Shown here: positions 45,077-54,817 of the stretch, piece after piece
Layout: each line of letters begins with the position of its first letter
Numbering within the stretch: the stretch's first letter is position 1
Position numbers and translations under genes: made by a program
DNA from: an uncultured Duncaniella sp.
GTDB lineage: Bacteria; Bacteroidota; Bacteroidia; Bacteroidales; Muribaculaceae
Direction: 5' to 3'
Length of the DNA: 64,000 bases
Assembly (NCBI GenBank): GCA_958352885.1
Contig: CATWQI010000009.1
Span: 1-64,000, forward strand
Notes under the pieces: generated by a model
What the model was told of the DNA's origin: nothing
Database searches by the model: none
What the model saw: the letters and a program-made list of their open reading frames with translations, nothing else

Positions 45077-45727
45077 CTATCTCTTCAACCCAAACTTACC
45101 GCCATCCCACGTGTAGACGAGCTGCGGGAGCAGATAGGATGATATTGAATCGTAGATATCCTTGTCAAGGAATTTTGACAGATTGTTTGTCAGCACAAGC
45201 TCCTTTGTCGATGGATTGTACTTATATGAAACCAATAAAAACGGCACCTGTGCCTCCACCTCGTCCTGACGGGACTTTCCCTCCGGAGTCATCCACTCTT
45301 TCCATCCCGGACGGGTAAAATACACCTTCGTCGCAGGAGCTCCCCATTTGGCATTCGCCTTGTCGTAGAGATAAAATTTCATGGATGAGTCAAGACCGGG
45401 AGTCGCGACAGTATTGATAATAGCCACCACACCCTGCTTGCCGTCATCAAGCAGCACAAGCTGAGCAGTGGACGAGTCAGTCATTTTCACGCTGAGATAA
45501 CCCGGCTCAAGCTCGGTTATCTGCGATTTTCCCTCAAGTGCGTTCTGCGAAGGGGTCGACATCCCGCTCCTGAAGTAGTCTATCATGTCAAGACGGGTGT
45601 TGGTGTCAAGCAGGGGGAACACCGTGCGGGGCGCTGATGCGAACGCCGCTGCCACATCGGTATTCTCCTGTGCGTAAGCGGTTATCATTGCCATGACTGC
45701 GATGGCTAACAATGCTATTCTTTTCAT
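45077..45727 (-). CDS. DUF3256 family secreted protein
   Basis: 216 residues with a signal peptide (MKRIALLAIAVMAMITAYAQ). Matches the Bacteroidetes-specific DUF3256 family: VFPLLDTNTRLDMIDYFRSGM, ELEPGYLSVKMTDSS and a hydrophilic core without catalytic motifs. Function unknown; predicted periplasmic. It stands between the DUF177 operon and a DEAD-box helicase gene on the same strand, 92 bases after the latter. Confidence 0.85.
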   Translation of the reverse strand: MKRIALLAIAVMAMITAYAQENTDVAAAFASAPRTVFPLLDTNTRLDMIDYFRSGMSTPSQNALEGKSQITELEPGYLSVKMTDSSTAQLVLLDDGKQGVVAIINTVATPGLDSSMKFYLYDKANAKWGAPATKVYFTRPGWKEWMTPEGKSRQDEVEAQVPFLLVSYKYNPSTKELVLTNNLSKFLDKDIYDSISSYLLPQLVYTWDGGKFGLKR

Positions 45728-45819
45728 ATTATTTTTCCGTTTTTATGAAACATATGCCACACGGCTCTGTCTTCTATTTTGACTATCTGAATCCCGGGAA
45801 GTAAATCCTGAGCGGTCCG

Positions 45820-47547
45820 CTATTTACGCCCGCGGCTCTTGGATTTCACTTTGTGCTTGTCGGCTATGCGTGAGTAATCACGCTCGGCATCCGCTATCTC
45901 GCTATGTATGCGCTTGCCGTAGAAATCAGCTCCTGTGAGAGCGCCGACCACCTTGCGGGCGTCCGCTTTCTTCACATCAAACAGCGAATATCCGGGCATA
46001 AGGTCAATCCTGCCCACATCGACACGCTTCCCCTGCACAAGCTTGTTGAGCATGTCAATCAGATTGCCTGCAAAGAAGCCGTCACGTTTTCCCACATTAA
46101 TATATATGCGTTCCATGCCGCGCTCCGCAGTGCGCCTATCCTTCTCCCTGTCGTCGGCAGGACGTTCGGGATACTTGTCGCCCTTCTTCCCCTTGCGGTC
46201 ACTCTTGTCAGGCTTGACATCTATGAAATCAATCTTCGGCGCATCTTTATAATAGTCAATCAGACGGTTGAATTCGAGCGATATGACACGCTTGAGCAAA
46301 TCCTCCTCCGAGAGCCATTCAAGTTTACGTGATATTCCCGGAAGGTAACGGGCTATCTCATCCTCATTGACCTTGACACGCTCTATGCGGTCGGCAAGGT
46401 TGTAAAGCTGCTTTTCGATAATATGCTCAGGGGTAGGAACATCCTTGTGCTCGAATTTCTTGCCTATAATACGCTCGATTTCACGCAGGCGTCCCTTCTC
46501 GCGCGAGTGGATTATGGCTATTGACACCCCCGACTTGCCGGCTCGTCCGGTACGGCCCGAACGGTGGGTATAGACGGCTGTGTCATCCGGCAATCCGTAG
46601 TTTATCACATGCGTGAGGTCATCCACGTCAAGTCCTCGCGCCGCCACATCGGTCGCCACAAGGAGCGACACCACACGGTCGCGGAACTTCTTCATCACTA
46701 TGTCACGCTGCTGCTGCGAGAGGTCGCCATGGAGCGCCTCGGCATTGTAACCGTCACGGATGAGATTGTCAGCCACCTCCTGGGTGTCACGTCGTGTGCG
46801 GCAGAATATTATAGCGTAGATATTGGGAGAATTGTCCGCAATACGCTTAAGGGCAAGATACTTGTCTCTCGCATTTACCATATAATATATATGGCGCACA
46901 TTCTCTGCGCCCTCATTGCGGGTTCCTACCACTATCTCTTCATAGTCCCGCATGTACCGTTTGGCAATCTTCAATATGTCAGCAGGCATAGTAGCAGAGA
47001 AGAGAAGTATCTTCCGGTCCTCAGGCACATAGGAAAGTATCTCCTCGATTGAGTCCAGGAAGCCCATGTTAAGCATCTCGTCCGCCTCGTCGAGCACCAC
47101 TGTCTTGACATCCTCGAGTTTCACCACACCTCGCTTTATGAGGTCAATCAGTCTTCCCGGAGTGGCTACAATCACCTGCACGCCGTGGCGCAACGACCGT
47201 ATCTGGCTTTCAATGCTCGAGCCACCGTAGACCGGGAGCACCTTGACACCGGGTATATACTTCGAGAAGTCAGCCAGATCGCTCCCTATCTGGAGACAAA
47301 GTTCTCTGGTTGGAGCAAGTATCAATGCCTGCGGGTACTTCTCCGCAGGGTCAACTCTCTGGAGCACGGGGAGTCCGAATGCGGCAGTCTTGCCGGTTCC
47401 GGTCTGCGCAAGCGCTACAATATCGTTGGCATCACCGAGCAAGCGCGGTATCACTCTCTCCTGTATGGGCATAGGATGTTCAAAGCCTAAATCCTCAACT
47501 GCTTTGCGCAGCGGCTCCGCCACACCTAAATCTTCAAATGTATTCAT
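45820..47547 (-). CDS. DEAD-box ATP-dependent RNA helicase
   Basis: 575 residues. Complete helicase core: AQTGTGKT (motif I), PTREL, TPGR, DEAD (motif II), SAT (III), and HRSGRTGRAG (VI). After a charged linker comes a DbpA-type RNA-binding domain (about 470-545, INVGKRDGFFAGNLIDMLNK) and a Lys/Arg-rich tail. Likely acts in ribosome assembly or cold-shock RNA remodelling, like DeaD/DbpA. 15 bases after the EnvC-like gene. Confidence 0.94.
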   Translation of the reverse strand: MNTFEDLGVAEPLRKAVEDLGFEHPMPIQERVIPRLLGDANDIVALAQTGTGKTAAFGLPVLQRVDPAEKYPQALILAPTRELCLQIGSDLADFSKYIPGVKVLPVYGGSSIESQIRSLRHGVQVIVATPGRLIDLIKRGVVKLEDVKTVVLDEADEMLNMGFLDSIEEILSYVPEDRKILLFSATMPADILKIAKRYMRDYEEIVVGTRNEGAENVRHIYYMVNARDKYLALKRIADNSPNIYAIIFCRTRRDTQEVADNLIRDGYNAEALHGDLSQQQRDIVMKKFRDRVVSLLVATDVAARGLDVDDLTHVINYGLPDDTAVYTHRSGRTGRAGKSGVSIAIIHSREKGRLREIERIIGKKFEHKDVPTPEHIIEKQLYNLADRIERVKVNEDEIARYLPGISRKLEWLSEEDLLKRVISLEFNRLIDYYKDAPKIDFIDVKPDKSDRKGKKGDKYPERPADDREKDRRTAERGMERIYINVGKRDGFFAGNLIDMLNKLVQGKRVDVGRIDLMPGYSLFDVKKADARKVVGALTGADFYGKRIHSEIADAERDYSRIADKHKVKSKSRGRK

Positions 47548-47562
47548 CTTTAATAAAATTTT

Positions 47563-48930
47563 TTACCTTACCCACTGGGTAGGGTTAAGTTTCTGGCGTT
47601 CCTGTCGTATCTCGAAATGCAGTATAGTCCTGTTCGAGTCCTCGGCGTCGGAGAAGATGGAACCGAGCGACTGTCCCGCCTTCACACTTTCGCCCTGGCG
47701 CACATTCACGCTTGCCAGTCCGGCGTAAATGGTTATATATTTACCGTGACGTATCATCACGATGGTATTGAATCCGTCCTGCTTGAATATTGCCGAAACC
47801 TTGCCTGCAAACACGGCTCTTGCCTGCGCACCTTTCGACACTTCTATATCTATACCGGAGTTATCAGTCTCCACATGCGGAAGTGTGGGATGCGGCTGCC
47901 TGCCGAACCGGCGCACTATCTTATACTTGCCTGAAACAGGGAATAGAAGACGCCCCTTGTTGGACGCAAACGAACCTGTCAGGTCCGCCGCCGCTGTCTC
48001 GGCTGCTGTCTGGACCTTAGCATTTGCCGAAGCCACATCCTTGGCTGAACGGTCATTACCAACATCCGATGCAGAACCTTTCTTACCTCCTTGCGCTTTA
48101 GCGCTCTTCTTCTTTGCCGCTTCCTCTCTGGCTATACGTTCCTGCTCGGCAGCTATCATACGGTCGAGCTCCTTGTCAAGGGCGGCAGCCTTACGTTTGT
48201 ATTCCGCAAGCGACTTACGCAACGTGGCATCCTCCTTCCGGAGCGATGTCACCATCTGCTTTGACTCGCTCTGCTGCCGCGCAAGCAGCTTCTGAGCCTC
48301 CTCCGCCTTGCGGTACGCCACATCCTGACTATGGCGCAGCGAGGTGAGATGATTGCGGCGTTCAGCCACCCGCTCGATGGCTGACTCTATGTTGGCGGTT
48401 TTCCGTTCGCGCCACGCCGAGAACTGTCGCAGATACCTGATGCGACGGTATGCCTCCTTGAAGTTGTCGGACGAGAAGATGAACGAATATGTGCTCATAG
48501 CACCGGAGTAAGGCTGCATCTTCTTCAACGCATCCACATAAGCGCGGCGCATATCCACAAGCTCCTTCTCCAGCACGGTTATAGAGTCGGCGGTCACATT
48601 TATCTGAGAGCCCAGCGAGTCTACAGTGGCGCGCAGGCTATGCACTGCAGCCTTATTGCTTTCTATGTCAGCATTTAGCGAATTCAGTTTGTTCAGCTGG
48701 CGGTTCAGCTCCTTCTCGTTTGTCTTGAGCTTGGTAGCAGTTTCCGATATGCGTTGTTGGGTCACATTCTTATCCTTCCTGACAGCCTCCACATTTCGGG
48801 TAGTCTTGGCAGGAGCCTTGGAGGCAGTTCGTTTCCGGCGTTGCGCATCCACAGGCAAAGCCACGACAAGGAGAGCCACCATCACGACAGCACATCTTCC
48901 AAGCCAGGAAATAAGTGAACCTCTCTGCAT
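47563..48930 (-). CDS. EnvC-like murein hydrolase activator (degenerate LytM/M23 domain)
   Basis: 455 residues: signal segment, long coiled coil (about 35-290) and a C-terminal LytM/M23 domain (about 330-455). The M23 zinc site is incomplete: the HxGxD motif reads NSGID (357-361) and the HxH motif reads ILH (436-438), so a zinc ligand and the catalytic His are lost. This matches EnvC, which activates amidases at the septum instead of cutting peptidoglycan itself. Operon partner of DUF4292, a TPR protein and dut. Confidence 0.9.
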   Translation of the reverse strand: MQRGSLISWLGRCAVVMVALLVVALPVDAQRRKRTASKAPAKTTRNVEAVRKDKNVTQQRISETATKLKTNEKELNRQLNKLNSLNADIESNKAAVHSLRATVDSLGSQINVTADSITVLEKELVDMRRAYVDALKKMQPYSGAMSTYSFIFSSDNFKEAYRRIRYLRQFSAWRERKTANIESAIERVAERRNHLTSLRHSQDVAYRKAEEAQKLLARQQSESKQMVTSLRKEDATLRKSLAEYKRKAAALDKELDRMIAAEQERIAREEAAKKKSAKAQGGKKGSASDVGNDRSAKDVASANAKVQTAAETAAADLTGSFASNKGRLLFPVSGKYKIVRRFGRQPHPTLPHVETDNSGIDIEVSKGAQARAVFAGKVSAIFKQDGFNTIVMIRHGKYITIYAGLASVNVRQGESVKAGQSLGSIFSDAEDSNRTILHFEIRQERQKLNPTQWVR

Positions 48931-48960
48931 ATATCTACCTTAACTATATTGTTATTCTAC

Positions 48961-49812
48961 TCAGATTTTGCCCATTGCTTTTATCATCTTTGCCACCTCC
49001 GCTTTGGTAATCCTGCGGTAACCTTTGGGAGCCGTCCAGGGCTTGATACTTCCGGTATTCCACTCTGCACGGTTGAGATTAAGCTCTATCGATGCCTCAA
49101 GTTCCGCTTTCGAGGTCTTCGCCCTGATTGTAGTCTCGGCTGCCGCCACTCCTACGGCTGTCATCTCAGTATCAGCATACGATGCCACTATGGGAGAGCG
49201 TGACGGTATGTTCACACTCATTGAGCTGACACGGTTAAGCGGGAGTGATACCTCAAACTCATAGCTCATCCCTGCCGGGGCATCCTGCGGGGTGATGGTC
49301 CATGACGCTCCGTTTCCGGCAAGCAGGCATCCGGAACTGCGCATAGCTCCGTCGCCAAGCATGAACGCCCGTCCGAGCAGCAAATCCTGCAGATTACCCA
49401 CGGTGGCGGGAAAATCGCCCATGAATCCGGCTATATCCTCCGCAAAATATACCTTGTCCATCTTATACAACGCATATATCGAGTCGGAAGTCACGGAAAT
49501 CTGCGCCACTTCCATCCCGAACACCTTAAACGAAAGCCCTATCGATTTGCCGGCAACCATAGTCATGGTACCACTGACACTGAATTGCTTAGGGCTTCTC
49601 AACCGCAGCTTGACCGGAATTTTCACATCATTCCATGCTCCGTAGCTGCTTTGCAGCGAGCTGAATAGTTCATTCAGCTGTTTCCGTGACAACTCCGTAT
49701 TGGCATCAAGATTCTCGTAGCCGGTTACTTGCGTGGCAGCCTTCCTTCCGCTTCCGCACGAGGCAAGCGCCAACACCGACACGGCAATGATGAAAAGGTA
49801 TTTCAATTTCAT
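48961..49812 (-). CDS. DUF4292 lipoprotein
   Basis: 283 residues with a lipoprotein signal ending LALASC (Cys19). The body is a beta-rich domain (FSVSGTMTMVAGKSIGLSFKVFGMEVAQISVTSDSIYAL) like the LolA/LolB-type fold of DUF4292, a Bacteroidetes family. A carrier or envelope role is likely but unproven. Its start overlaps the stop of the TPR gene by four bases. Confidence 0.85.
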   Translation of the reverse strand: MKLKYLFIIAVSVLALASCGSGRKAATQVTGYENLDANTELSRKQLNELFSSLQSSYGAWNDVKIPVKLRLRSPKQFSVSGTMTMVAGKSIGLSFKVFGMEVAQISVTSDSIYALYKMDKVYFAEDIAGFMGDFPATVGNLQDLLLGRAFMLGDGAMRSSGCLLAGNGASWTITPQDAPAGMSYEFEVSLPLNRVSSMSVNIPSRSPIVASYADTEMTAVGVAAAETTIRAKTSKAELEASIELNLNRAEWNTGSIKPWTAPKGYRRITKAEVAKMIKAMGKI

Positions 49813-51548
49813 TTGAAAAAGTATGTTTTATGCTTAACCTTGCGTCCCAGCAACTCATTGTCGGGAGCAAGCACCAATGCTTTTTTCCAGAACTCCACGG
49901 CTTCGTCAGGCTCTCCGTCCATGAAATAGATATCGCCGGCATGCTCGAGAATGTCAGCCGACTCCTCCTCGCTCAACTCCATGGTACGGTCAATAACCTC
50001 ACGGGCCTTGGCATAATCCTTCCGCTTGAAGAGCACCCAGGCGTAGGTATCCATCGACGTAGGATTGTCAGGCTCGGCAGCCATCACAGTCTCAATCATT
50101 CTCAGAGCCTCGTCAAGGTCACGCCCCTCGCAAGCGAGATAGTATGCGCTATTATTGAGTGCCAGATAGTTAGCCGGATTATAGGCTATCGCTTTCTTGT
50201 AGTAAACAAATGCCGAATCGGGCTGCTCTCCGGCATAGAAATTGTCACCTATAGCACCGTAGATATTCGATAGCATCTCCACGTCCGACGGGTCGGTTAT
50301 ACCCAGAGCCTTGTCATACTCGGCTACAGCCTTGTCCCGCTCGCCGTTCTGCGAATATATGGAGCCGAGCACCAGGTACTGGCGTGCGTTTTCAGGATAA
50401 TATCTCAGCGAACGCACTGCCGCCTCCTCTGCCCTGCCCAAATCCTCGTTCTGGAGATAGAGCGACGTCAGCATCTCCCATCCCTCCTCGTCGGCGGGGT
50501 CAAGGTCAAGCGAAAGCTGCTCCTGCGCGGCTGCCTCCTTGTAATCCTTGGCTATGATGAGATAACGGGCATACATGTCATGCAAATCACGCTCGTGGGG
50601 ATGCTGCTCAATGAGCACATCGAAGAGCTGACGTATACGTGGCTGCTGCACACTGTCGTTGTACATCTCCTGTATATAGCTGCGGAGTATCATCAGCTTT
50701 GTATCCACATCGAGGTTGTCCTGCTTGAGCGCCTGGAACACCTCCCGGTCAAACGCCGCTGAATCACCCAGCGAATTGTAGAACTGGGCGCGGGAATAAT
50801 AAGCGAGTCCGCTCGAAGGGTCTATGACGCATGCCTGGTCATAGAATTCCTTCGCCTTGTCGTTGTACTTGAACATCGAATATATGTCACCCGAGAACAC
50901 GAGGAAATTCACATCGCTCGGTGCCGAAGTGCGCAGAGCGTCCACCTCGCCGATTATCGATGCGGTGTCATTCCGGGTGTAGTACAACTGTATCTTTTTT
51001 GTCGACAATTCTATGCTTTTGCCAGTCATCTGCTCAAGGGAGTCATAGATGGCTATGGCATGACTGCGTTCCGCATCATCGCCTCCCTGTCCGAGCACCT
51101 GGGCATAGCGGAATGTGATTTCGTCACGGTTAGGATAGTATCCGTGTAGGTTCCCCCACACTCTGAGAGCCTCGTCGCGGTCGGCAAGCTGTTCATTGAG
51201 CAGTGCATACTTGACACCGGCATAATAGTCGTCCGGCGCACTGTCATAGTAATCACGCATCAGCCCCAGCGCCTTTGCCACAACCGCCGAGTCACCCTGC
51301 GAGACGCTCAAGATATAGTTAGCCAACTCCTCGCCAATCTCATAGTCGGAAGGATTCAGTTCATGGGCGCGAGTCAGCAAGTCGAATGCAGCGTCACCGT
51401 TGCCCTGCGATTTTGCACGCAGCGCCTCGAGATAAATGTAATCAGCTTTGCGGACATCCTCGGCGGTCGGTCCGGACTGCGACTTCGACATCGCAGCCAG
51501 CACGCCTGATGCCAGCAACGCAAGAATGAGTAAGGGGAGTTTCTTCAT
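49809..51548 (-). CDS. Secreted TPR-repeat protein
   Basis: About 579 residues with a signal segment (MKKLPLLILALLASGVLAAMS). The ATG at 51548 is chosen; the frame is open to 51593, but that would overlap dut. At least ten TPR units, for example NGDAAFDLLTRAHELNPSDYEIG, YFYDQA-type units at 240-290 and DKAVAEYDKALGITDPSD. Typical member of the dut-TPR-DUF4292-EnvC operon. No catalytic motif; probably a scaffold in envelope assembly. Confidence 0.88.
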   Translation of the reverse strand: MKKLPLLILALLASGVLAAMSKSQSGPTAEDVRKADYIYLEALRAKSQGNGDAAFDLLTRAHELNPSDYEIGEELANYILSVSQGDSAVVAKALGLMRDYYDSAPDDYYAGVKYALLNEQLADRDEALRVWGNLHGYYPNRDEITFRYAQVLGQGGDDAERSHAIAIYDSLEQMTGKSIELSTKKIQLYYTRNDTASIIGEVDALRTSAPSDVNFLVFSGDIYSMFKYNDKAKEFYDQACVIDPSSGLAYYSRAQFYNSLGDSAAFDREVFQALKQDNLDVDTKLMILRSYIQEMYNDSVQQPRIRQLFDVLIEQHPHERDLHDMYARYLIIAKDYKEAAAQEQLSLDLDPADEEGWEMLTSLYLQNEDLGRAEEAAVRSLRYYPENARQYLVLGSIYSQNGERDKAVAEYDKALGITDPSDVEMLSNIYGAIGDNFYAGEQPDSAFVYYKKAIAYNPANYLALNNSAYYLACEGRDLDEALRMIETVMAAEPDNPTSMDTYAWVLFKRKDYAKAREVIDRTMELSEEESADILEHAGDIYFMDGEPDEAVEFWKKALVLAPDNELLGRKVKHKTYFFK

Positions 51549-51558
51549 AAATCCAGTT

Positions 51559-52002
51559 TCAGTTGACTCCGGTGTGCCCGAATGCGCCTTCACCCCGCTC
51601 GGTCTCGTCGATTCTTTTGACAGGCTCCCATGTCACATGGGTATACTGCTTTACCACGAATTGGGCTATGCGCTCACCATCGGTGATGGTGTAGGGCTCG
51701 TTGGAAAGGTTGATGACTATAATTCCTATCTCGCCGCGGTAATCGGCGTCGATAGTTCCGGGGGTGTTGACCAGCGTGATGCCATGCTTGAGGGCAAGAC
51801 CGGAACGCGGGCGCACCTGACATTCATACCCCACCGGCAGCTGTATGCGTAGCCCGGTAGGTATCAACGCCCGCTGAAGGGGCTGGAGGGTCAGAGGTTC
51901 GCTCAGTTTGGCGCGCACATCCATTCCTGCCGCCGAAAAGGTCTCGTAAGCGGGCAATTCATGCCCTGATTCATTGATGATTTTAACTTTGATTCGTTCC
52001 AT
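51559..52002 (-). CDS. dut: dUTP diphosphatase
   Basis: About 147 residues from the ATG at 52002; an upstream in-frame extension to 52191 would run into the aspS promoter and has no family support. Hydrolyses dUTP to dUMP and PPi. All five motifs are visible: AAGMDVRA (1), PRSGLA (2), NTPGTIDADYRGEI (3), GERIAQFVV (4) and the Gly-rich C-terminal ERGEGAFGHTG (5). First gene of the dut-TPR-DUF4292-EnvC unit. Confidence 0.95.
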   Translation of the reverse strand: MERIKVKIINESGHELPAYETFSAAGMDVRAKLSEPLTLQPLQRALIPTGLRIQLPVGYECQVRPRSGLALKHGITLVNTPGTIDADYRGEIGIIVINLSNEPYTITDGERIAQFVVKQYTHVTWEPVKRIDETERGEGAFGHTGVN

Positions 52003-52089
52003 AAATAGTCTGCGTCCGGGTATAACATCCCCCGTCTTTCTTTTCAACAAGCGAAAGTAACAAAATTCCTCCACATATACGCACTTTTT

Positions 52090-52121
52090 TTTGAGTTTAT
52101 TTATATTTCTTTGTAATTTTG
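52090..52121 (+). promoter_or_regulatory. Promoter of the aspS operon
   Basis: TTTG (52090-52093), a 20-base spacer and TAATTTTG (52114-52121). An eight-base T run overlaps the -33 element. Leader of about 90 bases with a GCCCGG...CCGGGC stem (52134-52139 with 52172-52177). Confidence 0.78.
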
Positions 52122-52217
52122 CACCTTGGAGGAGCCCGGCAAATGCGGCATCAGGTGCCATAAAGCGCTTTCCGGGCAAGTTCCGATTCATAAATTAACC
52201 AGTCTATATCAGTCTTT

Positions 52218-53975
52218 ATGTATAGGACAAACACTTGCGGTGAACTCCGCATCAGCGATGCCGGAAAAGATGTCACCATCGCCGGCTGGGTGCAGCGCGC
52301 CCGTAAAATGGGAGGCATGACTTTCGTTGACGTCCGTGACCGTTACGGTCTGACTCAGGTGGTGTTCAACAATGACACCGATGCCTCTCTCTGCGAGGCC
52401 GCCAACCACCTCGGACGTGAATTCGTGGTGCAAATCAGCGGCAAAGTGGCTGAACGCACCAGCAAGAACCCCAACATCCCCACCGGCGACATTGAAATCA
52501 TTGCCTCCGGTCTCAATGTGCTAAACCGCAGCGAGGTGCCTCCGTTCACCATCGAAGATGACACTGACGGCGGCGATGACCTCCGGATGAAATACCGCTA
52601 TCTCGACCTGCGCCGCAACTGTGTGCGTGCCAACCTTGAGCTGCGCCACCGCATGGCGTTCGAGATACGCCGCTACCTCGACTCCAAGGGCTTCCTTGAG
52701 GTGGAGACCCCCGTGCTCATCAAGTCTACTCCCGAGGGCGCACGTGACTTCGTGGTGCCTTCGCGCATGAATCCCGGCGAATTTTACGCTCTTCCCCAGT
52801 CACCCCAGACATTCAAGCAGCTCCTCATGGTGAGCGGTTTCGACCGTTATTTCCAGATAGTGAAATGCTTCCGTGACGAGGATTTGCGAGCCGACCGCCA
52901 GCCTGAGTTCACACAGATTGACTGCGAAATGTCATTTGTAAACCAGGAGGACGTACTCAACATGTTCGAGGGACTTGTAAAGCATATATTCAAGTATGTC
53001 AAGGACATCGACTTCACCGAGCCGTTCCCACGCATGACATGGCACGACGCCATGCGCCTCTACGGTTCCGACAAGCCTGACACCCGCTTCGGCATGGAGT
53101 TTGTGGAAATCAAGGATTTGACCGAAGGTCGCAACTTCGCCGTGCTTGACGATGCCGAGTATGTAGGCATGATTGTGGCGCCCGGCTGCGCAGGCTACAC
53201 CCGCAAGCAGCTCGACCAGCTCACCGATTTCGTGAAGCGTCCGCAGATTGGAGCAAAGGGTCTGATGTGGGCAAAGGTTGAGACCGACGGCTCCATCAAG
53301 TCGTCAGTATCCAAATTCTACTCCGAGGACGATTTGCGCAAATGGGCTGAACGCGGCGGTGCGAAGCCCGGCGACCTGATGCTTATACTCGCAGGTCCCA
53401 CCATGAAGACCCGCAAGCAGCTTTGCGAGCTGCGCCTTGAGATGGGCTCCCGTCTCGGTCTGCGTGACCCGCAGAAATTCTCATGCCTATGGGTCATCGA
53501 CTTCCCGCTGTTTGAATGGGACGACGAGACTCAGCGTTACTACGCTATGCACCACCCGTTCACCGCTCCTAACCCCGACGACATCGACAAACTCGACTCC
53601 GACACAGGAAATGTCCGCGCCACCGCTTACGACATGGTGGTCAACGGCAACGAACTCGGCGGCGGCTCAATCCGTATACACGAGGCAGGACTTCAGGACA
53701 AGATGTTCCGTCTGCTCGGACTGACCGAGGAGGACGCCCAGTACAAGTTCGGCTTCCTCATGAACGCCTTCAAGTACGGCGCACCCCCTCACGGAGGTCT
53801 TGCGTTCGGATTTGATCGCTTCGTTTCGATTCTGGCAGGCCTCGACTCCATCCGTGACGTCATCGCCTTCCCGAAGAACAATTCGGGACGCGACATGATG
53901 ATTGACGCTCCGTCAGCCATCGACGACTCACAGCTCGACGAGCTCCAGATTCGCCTCGACCTAAAGGAAAAATGA
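52218..53975 (+). CDS. aspS: Aspartyl-tRNA synthetase
   Basis: 585 residues, class II. N-terminal OB-fold anticodon domain (GWVQRARKMGGMTFVDVRDRYG), motif 2 FRDEDLRADRQPEFTQID, the bacterial GAD insertion domain (about 290-400) and motif 3 GGLAFGFDRFVSIL. The GAD domain and length mark the bacterial type. Its end overlaps the Nif3-family start by four bases. Confidence 0.97.
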   Translation: MYRTNTCGELRISDAGKDVTIAGWVQRARKMGGMTFVDVRDRYGLTQVVFNNDTDASLCEAANHLGREFVVQISGKVAERTSKNPNIPTGDIEIIASGLNVLNRSEVPPFTIEDDTDGGDDLRMKYRYLDLRRNCVRANLELRHRMAFEIRRYLDSKGFLEVETPVLIKSTPEGARDFVVPSRMNPGEFYALPQSPQTFKQLLMVSGFDRYFQIVKCFRDEDLRADRQPEFTQIDCEMSFVNQEDVLNMFEGLVKHIFKYVKDIDFTEPFPRMTWHDAMRLYGSDKPDTRFGMEFVEIKDLTEGRNFAVLDDAEYVGMIVAPGCAGYTRKQLDQLTDFVKRPQIGAKGLMWAKVETDGSIKSSVSKFYSEDDLRKWAERGGAKPGDLMLILAGPTMKTRKQLCELRLEMGSRLGLRDPQKFSCLWVIDFPLFEWDDETQRYYAMHHPFTAPNPDDIDKLDSDTGNVRATAYDMVVNGNELGGGSIRIHEAGLQDKMFRLLGLTEEDAQYKFGFLMNAFKYGAPPHGGLAFGFDRFVSILAGLDSIRDVIAFPKNNSGRDMMIDAPSAIDDSQLDELQIRLDLKEK

Positions 53976-54790
53976 TAATAAGCAATCCGTCATTAGGAGA
54001 TATCATCTCCGCCATAGAAGCATTTGCCCATCCCGGTCTACAGGAATCCTGGGACAACACGGGGTGGCAATTGCTCCCGGTAAGCCCGGACACTGAGTGC
54101 TCCGGCGCTTTGCTGTGTCTTGACGTGACCCCAGGAGTGGTCGACGAGACTATAGCCTCAGGCTGCAACCTCATCGTGTCACACCATCCGCTCATATTCA
54201 AGGGGCTACGCCACATCACCGGAGCGACCCAGGTGGAGACCGCCGTAATCAGGGCTCTCCGGGCGGATATCAGCATCTACTCATCCCACACCGCACTCGA
54301 CAGCGCTCCTCAGGGAGTGTCACACTATCTTGGCGACATGCTGGGACTGAAAGATGTCACCGTCCTCAGCCCGCAGCCAGCCTCTCCGTCCGCACCCCCG
54401 ACCGGACTCGGCATAGTAGGCTCGTTCCCCTCCCCGCTCTCACACGCTGAGGTCATAGCCAAGGTCAAGGAAGTATACGGCTCCCCGGTGGTAAGATGCT
54501 CAGAGGGCCCTGCCCCTGCTACTCCGGTACGCAAGCTTGCGCTATGCAGCGGTTCGGGTGGCGAATTCATCCCTGCGGCGATAGCGGCGGGAGCCGATGC
54601 CTACATCACATCCGACACCCGCTACCATGACTTCGTCGACTTCGGCAAGCGGATTCTTATCATTGACACAGGGCATTTCGAGAGCGAAAAATGCACTAAA
54701 TCAATTTTTTCGACCGTTATCTCGGAAAAATTTCCTAACTTTGCAGTCCATACGTCCCGGACTGAGCACAACCCGGTGAACTACGTTTAG
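53972..54790 (+). CDS. Nif3-like dinuclear metal-centre protein
   Basis: 272 residues, short form of the Nif3/YbgI/DUF34 family without the long inserted domain. Metal-binding residues are visible in SHHPLIFKGL (about 69-78), SSHTALDSAP (about 108-117) and the C-terminal DTGHFESE region with its His and Glu. Possible GTP cyclohydrolase-related or metal-handling role, unsettled in the family. Coupled to aspS by the ATGA overlap; a zinc-ribbon coiled-coil gene follows, a common pairing. Confidence 0.9.
   Translation: MIISNPSLGDIISAIEAFAHPGLQESWDNTGWQLLPVSPDTECSGALLCLDVTPGVVDETIASGCNLIVSHHPLIFKGLRHITGATQVETAVIRALRADISIYSSHTALDSAPQGVSHYLGDMLGLKDVTVLSPQPASPSAPPTGLGIVGSFPSPLSHAEVIAKVKEVYGSPVVRCSEGPAPATPVRKLALCSGSGGEFIPAAIAAGADAYITSDTRYHDFVDFGKRILIIDTGHFESEKCTKSIFSTVISEKFPNFAVHTSRTEHNPVNYV
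54736..54743 (+). promoter_or_regulatory. Internal -7 element for the zinc-ribbon gene
   Basis: TAACTTTG within the last codons of the Nif3-family gene; the -33 position carries TTTC rather than TTTG. It would start a separate message 75 bases upstream of 54818. Confidence 0.4.
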
Positions 54791-54817
54791 CAGAACAAAA
54801 AACATCGAATAATATAT

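Noticed and set aside
51549..51593. Extended N-terminus of the TPR protein and of dut (52003-52191)
   Set aside because: Both extensions lack family support, and the shorter starts give a signal peptide for the first and the standard N-terminus for the second.
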